The translations under genes and the position numbers were made by a program. Positions 1 to 5,538 of a stretch of DNA of 9,406 nt are shown here, piece after piece. This DNA is from Oceanospirillaceae bacterium. Its GTDB lineage: Bacteria; Pseudomonadota; Gammaproteobacteria; Pseudomonadales; Balneatricaceae. The stretch covers positions 48,322 through 57,727 of the forward strand of contig DPHB01000057.1 of assembly GCA_003521845.1 (NCBI GenBank), read 5' to 3'. The notes beneath the pieces are model-generated. The model was not told the origin of the DNA. It saw only the letters and a list, made by a program, of their open reading frames with translations, and searched no databases. How positions within the stretch are numbered: position 1 is the first letter of the stretch; each line of letters begins with the position of its first letter.

Positions 1-34
1 TCGCTGCGCTCATGGGGCAGGCCCCTGACCCGGC
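1..34. repeat. REP-like repeat fragment
   Basis: The left edge carries TCATGGGGCAGG (10-21) followed by GCCCCTGACCCGGC. The same 12 bases recur at 3939-3950, where they start a proper GGGGCAG/CTGCCCC hairpin. Here the palindrome is imperfect (GGGGC..GCCCC). Two copies in intergenic DNA 3.9 kb apart suggest a dispersed repeat family of the REP type. The element may continue to the left of the window. The family assignment is inferred. Confidence 0.4.
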
Positions 35-54
35 AAATCAAAGATATTGACAAG

Positions 55-80
55 AAGCCCCATTAGTTGGGGCTTTTTTT
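55..80 (+). terminator. Rho-independent terminator of an upstream gene
   Basis: The stem AAGCCCCA (55-62) pairs with TGGGGCTT (68-75) around a 5-nt loop. The run of seven T ends at 80. This is a classic intrinsic terminator for transcription coming from the left on the + strand. It insulates the paa promoter, which begins about 20 bp downstream. Confidence 0.85.
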
Positions 81-89
81 GACCTAATG

Positions 90-130
90 TGATACATTTT
101 TGTTGACTAACATCATTTTTATTGTATCAT
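90..130 (+). promoter_or_regulatory. paaA promoter with a widely spaced TGATACA dyad (putative PaaX-type operator)
   Basis: TTGACT (103-108) and TATCAT (125-130) make a sigma70-like promoter with a 16-bp spacer, and each box is one mismatch from consensus. The inverted repeat TGATACA (90-96) and TGTATCA (123-129) brackets it: one arm lies upstream of the -35 and the other overlaps the -10. As I recall it, the PaaX operator of E. coli is also a TGATTC/GAATCA dyad with a gap of nearly 30 bp, so a PaaX-like repressor responding to phenylacetyl-CoA is a reasonable inference. No paaX gene lies in the window. The promoter is well supported; the regulator's identity is not. Confidence 0.55.
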
Positions 131-159
131 TTAACTCATGACTTAATCAGGAGTTTCCT

Positions 160-1158
160 ATGTACGCACAAATGGTAGAAACCGGTGTCAAAGCGGTCAA
201 AGACCGTTCTGAAATGGGCGCCGAAGAACAAGCCTTTATGGCTCGTATTGACGATGAAAGCAAAATCGAACCACAGGATTGGATGCCTGATGCATACCGT
301 AAAACCTTGGTGCGTCAAATTTCTCAGCATGCTCACTCCGAAATCATCGGTATGCAGCCTGAAGGCAACTGGTTAACTCGTGCGCCAACGATCAGACGCA
401 AATTGCAACTAGCTGCCAAGATTCAAGACGAATGTGGTCATGGTCAATACTTGTACAGTGCCGCCGAAACCTTGGGTGTAGGCCGTGACGAGTTGTTAGA
501 CCAGCTCCACACAGGCAAAGCCAAGTATTCCAGCATCTTCAACTACCCAACTCTTAACTGGGCCGACATGGGCGCCGTAGGCTGGTTGGTAGACGGTGCC
601 GCTATTGTTAACCAAGTGACTTTACAGCGCACTTCTTATGGCCCCTATTCCCGCGCCATGGTACGCATCTGCAAAGAAGAAAGCTTCCACCAACGTCAAG
701 GCTACGAAATCCTTTTGACCATGATGGAAAAAGGCACGCAAGTGCAAAAAGACATGGTACAAGATGCCATTAACCGCTTGTGGTGGCCTAGCCTAATGAT
801 GTTTGGCCCTAACGACGATTCCTCTCCAAACTCTGCTCAGTCTCTAGAATGGAAGATCAAGCGTAAGACCAACGATGAGATGCGTCAGATGTTTATTGAT
901 CAAACCATTCCACAGTTGGAAGTATTGGGTTGTACAGCACCAGACCCAGACCTTAAGTGGAATGAAGAAACTGGTCATTACGACTTTGGTGAAATTAACT
1001 GGGAAGAGTTCTTTAATGTCATTAAAGGCAACGGCCCATGCAACAAGCAACGCTTAGCCAAAAAAGTAAACGCCCACAACAACGGCGAATGGGTGCGTGA
1101 TGCAGCCATGACCTATGCCTCCAAACAACAGGCCAAAGCGGCCGCTAAAGTTGCTTAA
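160..1158 (+). CDS. paaA: Phenylacetyl-CoA 1,2-epoxidase catalytic subunit PaaA
   Basis: This is the catalytic alpha subunit of the soluble multicomponent monooxygenase that epoxidises the ring of phenylacetyl-CoA, the committing step of aerobic phenylacetate degradation. The 332-residue ferritin-like fold carries the diiron ligands expected for PaaA: E61, E91 and H94 (ExxH), D145, and E174 and H177 (second ExxH, in EESFH). Long stretches are typical of the family, such as IEPQDWMPDAYRKTL near residues 36-50 and KYSSIFNYPTLNWADMGAVG around 122-141. The N-terminus (MYAQMVETGVKAVK) matches the longer Pseudomonas-type form, about 20 residues beyond E. coli PaaA, so ATG 160 is the right start. 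AGGAG at 149-153 lies six bases upstream. The first ExxH reads ECGH where EAGH is usual; this should not affect metal binding. It is the first gene of the paaABCDE operon. Confidence 0.97.
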   Translation: MYAQMVETGVKAVKDRSEMGAEEQAFMARIDDESKIEPQDWMPDAYRKTLVRQISQHAHSEIIGMQPEGNWLTRAPTIRRKLQLAAKIQDECGHGQYLYSAAETLGVGRDELLDQLHTGKAKYSSIFNYPTLNWADMGAVGWLVDGAAIVNQVTLQRTSYGPYSRAMVRICKEESFHQRQGYEILLTMMEKGTQVQKDMVQDAINRLWWPSLMMFGPNDDSSPNSAQSLEWKIKRKTNDEMRQMFIDQTIPQLEVLGCTAPDPDLKWNEETGHYDFGEINWEEFFNVIKGNGPCNKQRLAKKVNAHNNGEWVRDAAMTYASKQQAKAAAKVA

Positions 1159-1168
1159 TAGCAACTTT
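1147..1168 (+). other. Stem-loop across the paaA stop codon
   Basis: AAAGTTGC (1147-1154) and GCAACTTT (1161-1168) form a perfect 8-bp stem. The 6-nt loop contains most of the paaA stop codon (1156-1158). No U-run follows, so it is unlikely to terminate transcription. It sits exactly between paaA and the 40-nt gap before paaB, where it could stabilise the paaA 3' end or tune the ratio of PaaA to downstream subunits. The structure is seen; the role is inferred. Confidence 0.45.
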
Positions 1169-1198
1169 CGACAAGCAACGAATTAAGGAATCTAGATT

Positions 1199-1486
1199 AT
1201 GAGCACAGCTGACTGGCCACTATTTGAAGTATTTATCCGTAGCCGTCACGGCCTAAGTCATAAGCACGTTGGTAGCGTACACGCTGTTGATGATGCCAAT
1301 GCCTTAGAAAACGCCCGTGAGCTTTACACACGCCGCAACGAAGGCACTAGCATCTGGGTGGTACCTTCCAACGCCATCAGTGCTAGTGCACCAGAACAGA
1401 AGGATGCTTTGTTTACGTCTCCAGTAGATAAAATCTATCGCCACCCTTCTTTCTACGAACTACCAGCTGCAGTGGATAAGATGTAA
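1199..1486 (+). CDS. paaB: Phenylacetyl-CoA epoxidase subunit PaaB
   Basis: PaaB is the small 95-residue subunit needed for an active epoxidase. It bridges PaaAC heterodimers and is thought to help the reductase PaaE interact with them. The length equals that of E. coli PaaB, and the family signature is visible throughout: WPLFEVFIRSRHGLSHKHVG (6-25), the ALENAREL(Y)TRRNEG block (36-50), SIWVV (51-55) and the C-terminal YRHPSFYELP (80-89). An AAGGA sequence lies about ten bases upstream of the ATG. Its stop TAA shares its last A with the ATG of paaC (TAATG), so the two are translationally coupled. Confidence 0.96.
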   Translation: MSTADWPLFEVFIRSRHGLSHKHVGSVHAVDDANALENARELYTRRNEGTSIWVVPSNAISASAPEQKDALFTSPVDKIYRHPSFYELPAAVDKM

Positions 1487-2265
1487 TGACGGCTCTTACA
1501 CAAATCAATAACCACCACGATGCGTTAAACACCTACATTCTACGCATGGCGGACAACGGTCTAGTTCTGGGCCAACGCCTATGTGAATGGTGTGCCAACG
1601 CCCCCATCTTAGAAGAAGAAACAGCGCTAATGAACACCAGCCTGGATCTATTCGGCCAAGCACGTAACTGGCTAAACTATGCTGTAGATCGCGATGAGAG
1701 CTTACAGGATTGTGACGCTGTGACCATGTTACGTGATGAGCGTAGCTACTTGAACATGTTGATCTGCGAACAGCCTAACGGCAACTTTGCTGACACCATG
1801 GCACGTCACTACTTGTTTGACGTATGGCATCGCCTAACCTTGGAAATACTGTGCAACAGTGCTGACGAGACCATCGCCGCTATCGCCGCCAAGTCTATTT
1901 TGGAAGTGCGCTACCACGAACAACGCACCCGTAACTGGGTACTACGCCTAGGTGACGGCACAGAAGTAAGCCACCAGCGCATGCAAACGGCCTTAGATGA
2001 CATCTGGACCTATGTCGGTGAGATGTTTACCCAGGACGCAGTTGAACTAGACCTAGTTGCCCAAGGCATTGCCGCCGATCAACAAGCAATTGCCACACAA
2101 TGGCGCGACCTTGTTGCTGCCACGTTAGCCGAAGCCACCTTACGTATGCCAGAAGATGGCTACAGCCAGATGGGCGGCAAGCAAGGCGAACACACAGAAG
2201 GTTTCGGCATCATGCTAGCAGAAATGCAAAGCTTGTACCGTGCCCACCCTGGCGCAGTTTGGTAA
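1486..2265 (+). CDS. paaC: Phenylacetyl-CoA epoxidase structural subunit PaaC
   Basis: PaaC is the ferritin-like beta subunit that pairs with PaaA and is essential for complex assembly, though it is not the main catalytic site. The 259 residues are about ten more than in E. coli PaaC; the extra length is at the N-terminus. Recognisable blocks are NGLVLGQRLCEWCANAP (24-40), LDLFGQARNWLNYA (53-66), LRDERSYLNMLICEQPNGNFADTMARHY (81-108), ILEVRYHEQRTRNWVLRLGDGTE (138-160) and the C-terminal GGKQGEHTEGFGIMLAEMQ. GGATAAG just before the ATG can serve as ribosome binding site, and the ATG overlaps the paaB stop by one base. It is the third gene of the operon. Confidence 0.96.
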   Translation: MTALTQINNHHDALNTYILRMADNGLVLGQRLCEWCANAPILEEETALMNTSLDLFGQARNWLNYAVDRDESLQDCDAVTMLRDERSYLNMLICEQPNGNFADTMARHYLFDVWHRLTLEILCNSADETIAAIAAKSILEVRYHEQRTRNWVLRLGDGTEVSHQRMQTALDDIWTYVGEMFTQDAVELDLVAQGIAADQQAIATQWRDLVAATLAEATLRMPEDGYSQMGGKQGEHTEGFGIMLAEMQSLYRAHPGAVW

Positions 2266-2281
2266 ACACGAGCTTATTAGT

Positions 2282-2812
2282 ATGAAGCATATCGACCTCT
2301 TTGCCCCCGTTGACTTGATCGCTACAGATCGTGGCCGTGATATTGATTTTCACGGCCGCAATCCCAGTGTCGACGAGGTATGGCAACTACTGGAACTGGT
2401 ACCTGATCCAGAAATCCCGGTAGTTAGCGTGGTTGATTTGGGCATTGTACGCGACGTACGCGACACCCAAATGGGCTGGGAAGTAGATATTACACCCACC
2501 TATTCTGGCTGCCCTGCTACGGATTTTATAGTCAGTGAAGTAGAACGCGCCCTTGACCGCGCAGGCCTTAAAGCCAAGATCAAAACCGTACTAGCCCCAG
2601 CTTGGAGCAGTACTTGGATCACCGCCAAGGGCCGCCAAGCTATGCTTGCCAGCAATATCGTGCCACCTGTGCACGACCTAAATACATTGACCTGCCCCAA
2701 CTGCGGTTCGGATCAGGTTAACCTAAAAAACCAGTTTGGCTCCACCGCCTGTAAAGCACTATATACGTGCCATACCTGCTTGGAACCTTTCGACTACTTT
2801 AAGACGATATAA
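2282..2812 (+). CDS. paaD: Phenylacetate degradation protein PaaD (iron-sulfur maturation factor, MIP18 family)
   Basis: PaaD is not a subunit of the purified epoxidase. It is thought to help assemble or repair an iron-sulfur or metal centre of the complex. Counted from ATG 2282 it has 176 residues. The N-terminal MIP18/DUF59 domain includes the DPEIPVVSVVDLGIVRDV segment (42-59) and the conserved SGCPAT motif with Cys77. A zinc-ribbon-like tail has CPNC (138-141), Cys157 in STACKALY and CHTC (163-166), and ends in EPFDYFKTI as in E. coli PaaD. An in-frame ATG at 2240 overlaps paaC and would add 14 residues unlike the family; it has no Shine-Dalgarno sequence. ATG 2282 has only a weak GAG upstream, so reinitiation after paaC is likely. 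Confidence 0.93.
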   Translation: MKHIDLFAPVDLIATDRGRDIDFHGRNPSVDEVWQLLELVPDPEIPVVSVVDLGIVRDVRDTQMGWEVDITPTYSGCPATDFIVSEVERALDRAGLKAKIKTVLAPAWSSTWITAKGRQAMLASNIVPPVHDLNTLTCPNCGSDQVNLKNQFGSTACKALYTCHTCLEPFDYFKTI

Positions 2813-2814
2813 TT

Positions 2815-3888
2815 ATGAGCCAGTTTCATTCCCTTACCGTAAGCGAAGTGAAGACTGAAACCCGTGATACGGTTACTGTCACCTTTGAGCTACCCGCCGA
2901 ACTTGCTGATACCTTTCACTACCAGCATGGTCAATACCTCACCTTGCGTACCGACATTGGCGGTGAAGAAGCTCGTCGCTCTTACTCGGTATGCGAAAGC
3001 CTAGGCAACCAAAAGCTACGTGTTGCTATCAAGCAAGTACCGGGTGGTTTGTTCTCCACTTGGGCCAACAATGAGCTAAAAGCGGGTGATGTTATCGATA
3101 GCATGCCGCCTCAAGGCAGCTTTACCTGCAACCTAACAGCTGATCACAAGGGTGAATACCTATTGATCGCGGCCGGTTCTGGTATTACACCCATCATATC
3201 TATCTTGACCAGCATGCTAGAGCAAGAGGCGGACTCCAAGGTAACCTTGATTTACGGCAACCGCGCTACTAGCTCAGTTATCTTCCGCGAAGAACTGGAA
3301 GACCTGAAAAATGAATATATGAACCGCTTAAACGTGATCTACGTAATGAGCCGTGAACAGCAAGACATTGACCTCTTCAACGGCCGTATTGACGGCGACA
3401 AGATCACTGGCTTGCTCGACAAGTGGATCCATCCTGCACGTATTAGCCAAGCCTTTATCTGCGGCCCAGAAGACATGACCAAGCAAAGCCAACAAGCCTT
3501 GCTAGATGCGGGCCTGAAGTCCGAAAAAGTGCATATCGAACTGTTTGGTACCGTGACTGCTGGTAGCGCACGCCGCCAGGTAGAAGTCGACCCCGCCAAC
3601 GCCGAAATGGTCGAAGTGAGCATGACCTCTGACGGTCACACGCGCACCTTCGAAATGGCCAAGAACGCCGTTAACATACTGGAAGCCGGTATCGAAGCTG
3701 GCGCTGACCTACCCTGGGCCTGTAAAGCCGGTGTTTGCTCTACCTGTAAGTGTAAAGTGCTAGAAGGCGAAGTTGAAATGGACGTAAACCACGCCCTAGA
3801 AGACTACGAAATCAAAGATGGCTATGTACTTAGTTGTCAGTCCTACCCTATTACTAAGAAAGTGGTATTGGACTTCGACGTACACTAG
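2815..3888 (+). CDS. paaE: Phenylacetyl-CoA epoxidase reductase subunit PaaE
   Basis: PaaE is the electron-transfer subunit that takes electrons from NADPH through FAD and a [2Fe-2S] cluster to the diiron site of PaaA. Its 357 residues match the family length and order. The ferredoxin-reductase FAD domain has RRSYS (54-58, flavin binding). The nicotinamide-binding domain has GSGITP (121-126) and FICGPEDM (214-221). A C-terminal plant-type ferredoxin domain has cluster ligands Cys303, Cys308, Cys311 and Cys341. It starts two bases after the paaD stop and has no clear ribosome binding site, which again points to coupled translation. It is the last gene of the unit; no strong terminator follows, only the hairpin at 3943-3961. 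Confidence 0.97.
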   Translation: MSQFHSLTVSEVKTETRDTVTVTFELPAELADTFHYQHGQYLTLRTDIGGEEARRSYSVCESLGNQKLRVAIKQVPGGLFSTWANNELKAGDVIDSMPPQGSFTCNLTADHKGEYLLIAAGSGITPIISILTSMLEQEADSKVTLIYGNRATSSVIFREELEDLKNEYMNRLNVIYVMSREQQDIDLFNGRIDGDKITGLLDKWIHPARISQAFICGPEDMTKQSQQALLDAGLKSEKVHIELFGTVTAGSARRQVEVDPANAEMVEVSMTSDGHTRTFEMAKNAVNILEAGIEAGADLPWACKAGVCSTCKCKVLEGEVEMDVNHALEDYEIKDGYVLSCQSYPITKKVVLDFDVH

Positions 3889-3938
3889 ATTTCAACATTT
3901 CGGGGGCAAGCCTTCAATACCCAAAGCGCTTTCTTTGT

Positions 3939-3965
3939 TCATGGGGCAGGCTCTCTGCCCCAGCC
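3939..3965. repeat. REP-like hairpin downstream of paaE
   Basis: GGGGCAG (3943-3949) and CTGCCCC (3955-3961) form a perfect 7-bp stem with a 5-nt loop. The leading TCATGGGGCAGG is also found at 10-21. There is no T-run, so it is at best a weak or Rho-assisted terminator, but it could protect the 3' end of the paa mRNA. The rest of 3889-4039 shows no gene that I can support. Confidence 0.45.
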
Positions 3966-4039
3966 TTTCCAATTGCAGCACAGCAACTGGCAGCACACCT
4001 AGCTACCAAAAATCACCATAGATAGCCTTGATCCAAGCT

Positions 4040-4216
4040 TTAAAGCAGTCTTAACATATCCTTGATTAAAACAAAAACCCCTTGGCCTGCCCTCGCGGCT
4101 AGCCTTGACTTTACTTCGTGAAACACGGGTATTTCTAGAACATCGGCAACTGATGACCTTTCTAAAGGCTCACCATAGATGTCTTCTAACTCACTTAATG
4201 TATTGATTCTTTTCAT
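4040..4216 (-). CDS. Short 58-residue protein, possibly a truncated PPOX (pyridoxamine-phosphate-oxidase-like) N-terminus
   Basis: The minus strand carries an intact 58-codon ORF from ATG 4216 to TAA 4040-4042. A perfect AGGAGG (4224-4229) lies seven bases upstream, and a plausible promoter sits further back. The protein begins MKRINTLSELEDIYGEP and ends GVFVLIKDMLRLL. The opening (I-x-TL-x-x-L-x-x-IYGEP followed by S-x-x-x-V) resembles the N-terminus of a family of PPOX-class FMN proteins. Those run to about 200 residues and continue with an SPRGD-type block that is absent here. It may therefore be a decayed remnant, or a real small protein whose translation signals are preserved. It is divergent from the flavin reductase gene. 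No function is claimed. Confidence 0.45.
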   Translation of the reverse strand: MKRINTLSELEDIYGEPLERSSVADVLEIPVFHEVKSRLAARAGQGVFVLIKDMLRLL

Positions 4217-4238
4217 GGTCTAGCCTCCTACCGTTTTT

Positions 4239-4266
4239 AGTATAGCTTTGTATCTACTAACGGCAA
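4239..4266 (-). promoter_or_regulatory. Promoter for the 58-codon ORF
   Basis: Read on the minus strand, TTGCCG (4261-4266) and TATACT (4239-4244) are separated by 16 bp, and the ORF start follows about 22 bp past the -10. A TAGTA/TACTA inverted repeat (4238-4242 and 4255-4259) covers the -10 region and could be a regulator site. The -35 is only a 4/6 match. Confidence 0.4.
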
Positions 4267-4293
4267 TAAAGGTCTTTGCTTAGCCATAAACAC

Positions 4294-4351
4294 TTGCCAA
4301 TTTGTTATACTTCGGGCATTATTCCCGCATGTTTATTTAACATGTTAACTA
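4294..4351 (+). promoter_or_regulatory. Promoter and HpaR-type operator of the flavin reductase gene
   Basis: TTGCCA (4294-4299) and CATTAT (4317-4322) give a possible promoter with a 17-bp spacer. Just downstream, 4334-4351 reads TATTTAACATGTTAACTA, whose core TTAACATGTTAA is a perfect 12-bp palindrome. It matches 17 of 18 bases of the consensus TAGTTAACATGTTAACTA shared with the sites before hpaR and hpaF. A repressor bound there would sit at the transcription start. The palindrome is clear; the promoter boxes are less certain. Confidence 0.6.
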
Positions 4352-4386
4352 CAATGCAACATTGAGCTTATTTTCAGGAGAGTACC

Positions 4387-4872
4387 TTGAGCAATTCTAT
4401 TGATGCCAGAGAACTACGTAACGCCCTATCTACCTTTGCTACAGGTGTAACGGTTGTTACCTGCAAAGACGCTGAAGGCAACCCAGTTGGTGCCACAGCC
4501 AGTAGTTTTAACTCTGTGTCTATGGACCCACCACTAATTTTGTGGAGTATTACTAAGTCTATTAACAGTGCCAATGCCTTTATTAATGCCAAAGAATTTG
4601 TCATTAACGTGTTGGCTTCGGATCAAATGGAAACTTCTAATGGTTTTGCCCGTAGTGGTGAAGACAAGTTTGCAGGTATTGATACGGAAGAAGGTATTGG
4701 CGGCGTACCAATGTTGAAAGACTGCGTAACCCGTTTTCAGTGCAAAACATGGGCTACTTACGATGGCGGCGACCATGAAATCATCGTTGGTGAAGTAGTA
4801 GAAATGGACAGTAGTGACAAAGAAGGCTTGGTGTTTTATCGAGGCGCTTACGCTAAGCCTGAGAAGCTATAA
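4387..4872 (+). CDS. Flavin reductase family protein, probably the reductase partner (HpaC-like) of a two-component monooxygenase
   Basis: Proteins of this split-barrel family use NAD(P)H to reduce FMN or FAD, which then diffuses to an oxygenase partner. The 161 residues match the family size. FATGVTVVT (17-25), GATASSFNSVSMDPPL (35-50), the FVINVL strand (71-76) and GDHEIIVGEV (128-137) are typical; the last includes the conserved His near the nicotinamide site. The start is TTG at 4387, supported by AGGAG six bases upstream and by the family N-terminus; no suitable ATG fits. The operator before it is nearly identical to that before hpaF, and hpaR lies next to it, so a role as HpaC for 4-hydroxyphenylacetate 3-hydroxylase is the best guess. 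The oxygenase gene hpaB is not in the window, and another monooxygenase partner is possible. Confidence 0.85.
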   Translation: MSNSIDARELRNALSTFATGVTVVTCKDAEGNPVGATASSFNSVSMDPPLILWSITKSINSANAFINAKEFVINVLASDQMETSNGFARSGEDKFAGIDTEEGIGGVPMLKDCVTRFQCKTWATYDGGDHEIIVGEVVEMDSSDKEGLVFYRGAYAKPEKL

Positions 4873-4899
4873 TTTAACATCATTGTAGAAGTAAATTTA

Positions 4900-5003
4900 G
4901 GGGACTGGCTCTTATGACTGCGCAGCAGACAAGTGCCTGTCCCTTTTACGTTTAGAGGACAGGCACTTTTTATCCGCCAGCGGATAAACAAGAGCCAGTC
5001 CCC
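4900..5003. repeat. Nested four-arm palindromic element between convergent genes
   Basis: The outer arms GGGGACTGGCTCTT (4900-4913) and AAGAGCCAGTCCCC (4990-5003) are a perfect 14-bp inverted repeat. Nested inside are the arms AAGTGCCTGTCC (4931-4942) and GGACAGGCACTT (4957-4968), a perfect 12-bp pair. A third hairpin, TTTATCCGC/GCGGATAAA (4969-4977 and 4980-4988), lies next to it. Inner and outer arms are versions of one 12-mer that differ at two positions, and both changes are compensated within each pair. GGGACAGGCACTT-like motifs are common in REP elements linked to RAYT transposases, so a BIME- or MITE-like origin is likely. No transposase and no target duplication are seen. Confidence 0.7.
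4931..4971 (+). terminator. Probable terminator of the flavin reductase gene, inside the nested palindrome
   Basis: The inner 12-bp stem (4931-4942 with 4957-4968, 14-nt loop) ends in five T (4967-4971), giving a rho-independent-like signal for + strand transcripts from the flavin reductase gene, 58 bp downstream of its stop. On the minus strand the T-run is poorer, so termination of hpaR may rely on the outer 14-bp stem. Confidence 0.55.
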
Positions 5004-5019
5004 ATCTATCCATAAATGG

Positions 5020-5454
5020 CTAACGTTGGTTTAAACTCTCTACTACATCATGTAGCAAGTCCAGTAGTTCGCTCATCTTTTGTTTACCGTACTTTTCTTC
5101 AAACTGCCCATATACAACCTGTACTTCTGGGGTAACGGATTCGATCAGCGCCTTGCCTTGCGGCAATATTTCTAACAGTACACGACGGCCATCTTTGCCA
5201 TCTGCGCAGCGAGTTAGGAAGTCTTTTTCTTCCAAGTTTTTGATAATTCGAGTTAGGCTGGGGGCCAAAACGCAGGCACTTTTAGCCAGTTCCTTGGCAT
5301 CCATACTGCCGTTTTCGTGTAATACACGCAGTACGCGCCATTGCTGGTCGGTAATATCATGGTCTTTTAGTAGGCCACGGATTGGGTACATTACTGTCTC
5401 GCGTGCGCGTAGCAAAGCTAGGGGAAGCGCACGATCCGTCTTTTTAGGTTGCAT
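5020..5454 (-). CDS. hpaR: MarR-family repressor of the homoprotocatechuate pathway, HpaR-like
   Basis: This 144-residue winged-helix protein follows HpaR/HpcR of E. coli along its length. Matching parts are the ALLRARETVMYPIRGLLKDHDITDQQWRVLRVL region (13-45), the SMDAKELAKSACVLAPSLTRII segment with the recognition helix (50-71), and the wing DGKDGRRV (85-92). HpaR represses the hpa meta-cleavage operon and its own gene until 4-hydroxyphenylacetate or homoprotocatechuate is present. AAGGAAAGG (5465-5473 on the complement) supports the ATG at 5454. The gene lies downstream of the M81 gene on the same strand but has its own promoter, overlapped by a palindrome of the same type as those before hpaF and the flavin reductase gene. 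The transcript converges on the flavin reductase gene across the nested palindrome. Identity is strong; ligand and targets are inferred from the family. Confidence 0.88.
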   Translation of the reverse strand: MQPKKTDRALPLALLRARETVMYPIRGLLKDHDITDQQWRVLRVLHENGSMDAKELAKSACVLAPSLTRIIKNLEEKDFLTRCADGKDGRRVLLEILPQGKALIESVTPEVQVVYGQFEEKYGKQKMSELLDLLHDVVESLNQR

Positions 5455-5489
5455 AAGCAGCTAACCTTTCCTTAAATTAAGTTATCTTC

Positions 5490-5519
5490 ATTATACTAAT
5501 TTAGTTAGCACGTTAACAA
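5490..5519 (-). promoter_or_regulatory. hpaR promoter overlapped by an autoregulatory operator
   Basis: On the minus strand a perfect TATAAT (5490-5495) follows TTGTTA (5514-5519) with an 18-bp spacer, and about 35 bp later the hpaR ATG appears. The palindromic site 5502-5519 (TAGTTAGCACGTTAACAA on +, 15/18 to the shared consensus) covers the -35 and most of the spacer, the position expected for negative autoregulation. A weaker copy with the same CATG centre lies 22 bp further upstream (5524-5541, about 13/18), two helical turns away and overlapping the M81 stop codon. Confidence 0.65.
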
Positions 5520-5538
5520 TATTTTTCTAACATGCTAG

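Noticed and set aside
2240..2281. Upstream ATG for paaD overlapping paaC
   Set aside because: It adds 14 residues (MPTLAQFGKHELIS) not seen in PaaD proteins, has no Shine-Dalgarno sequence and simply reads paaC codons in another frame.
3339..3623. 94-codon antisense frame inside paaE
   Set aside because: It is a shadow of paaE on the other strand; no ribosome binding site, no recognisable protein, and paaE is fully supported.
4014..4180. Repeated 10-mer CACCATAGAT at 4014-4023 and 4171-4180
   Set aside because: It is too short to call a duplication; the surrounding bases do not match.
4900..5003. Structured RNA gene or tRNA-like cloverleaf
   Set aside because: The arms do not fit a tRNA or a known RNA family; perfect long arms and REP-like motifs fit a palindromic repeat better.
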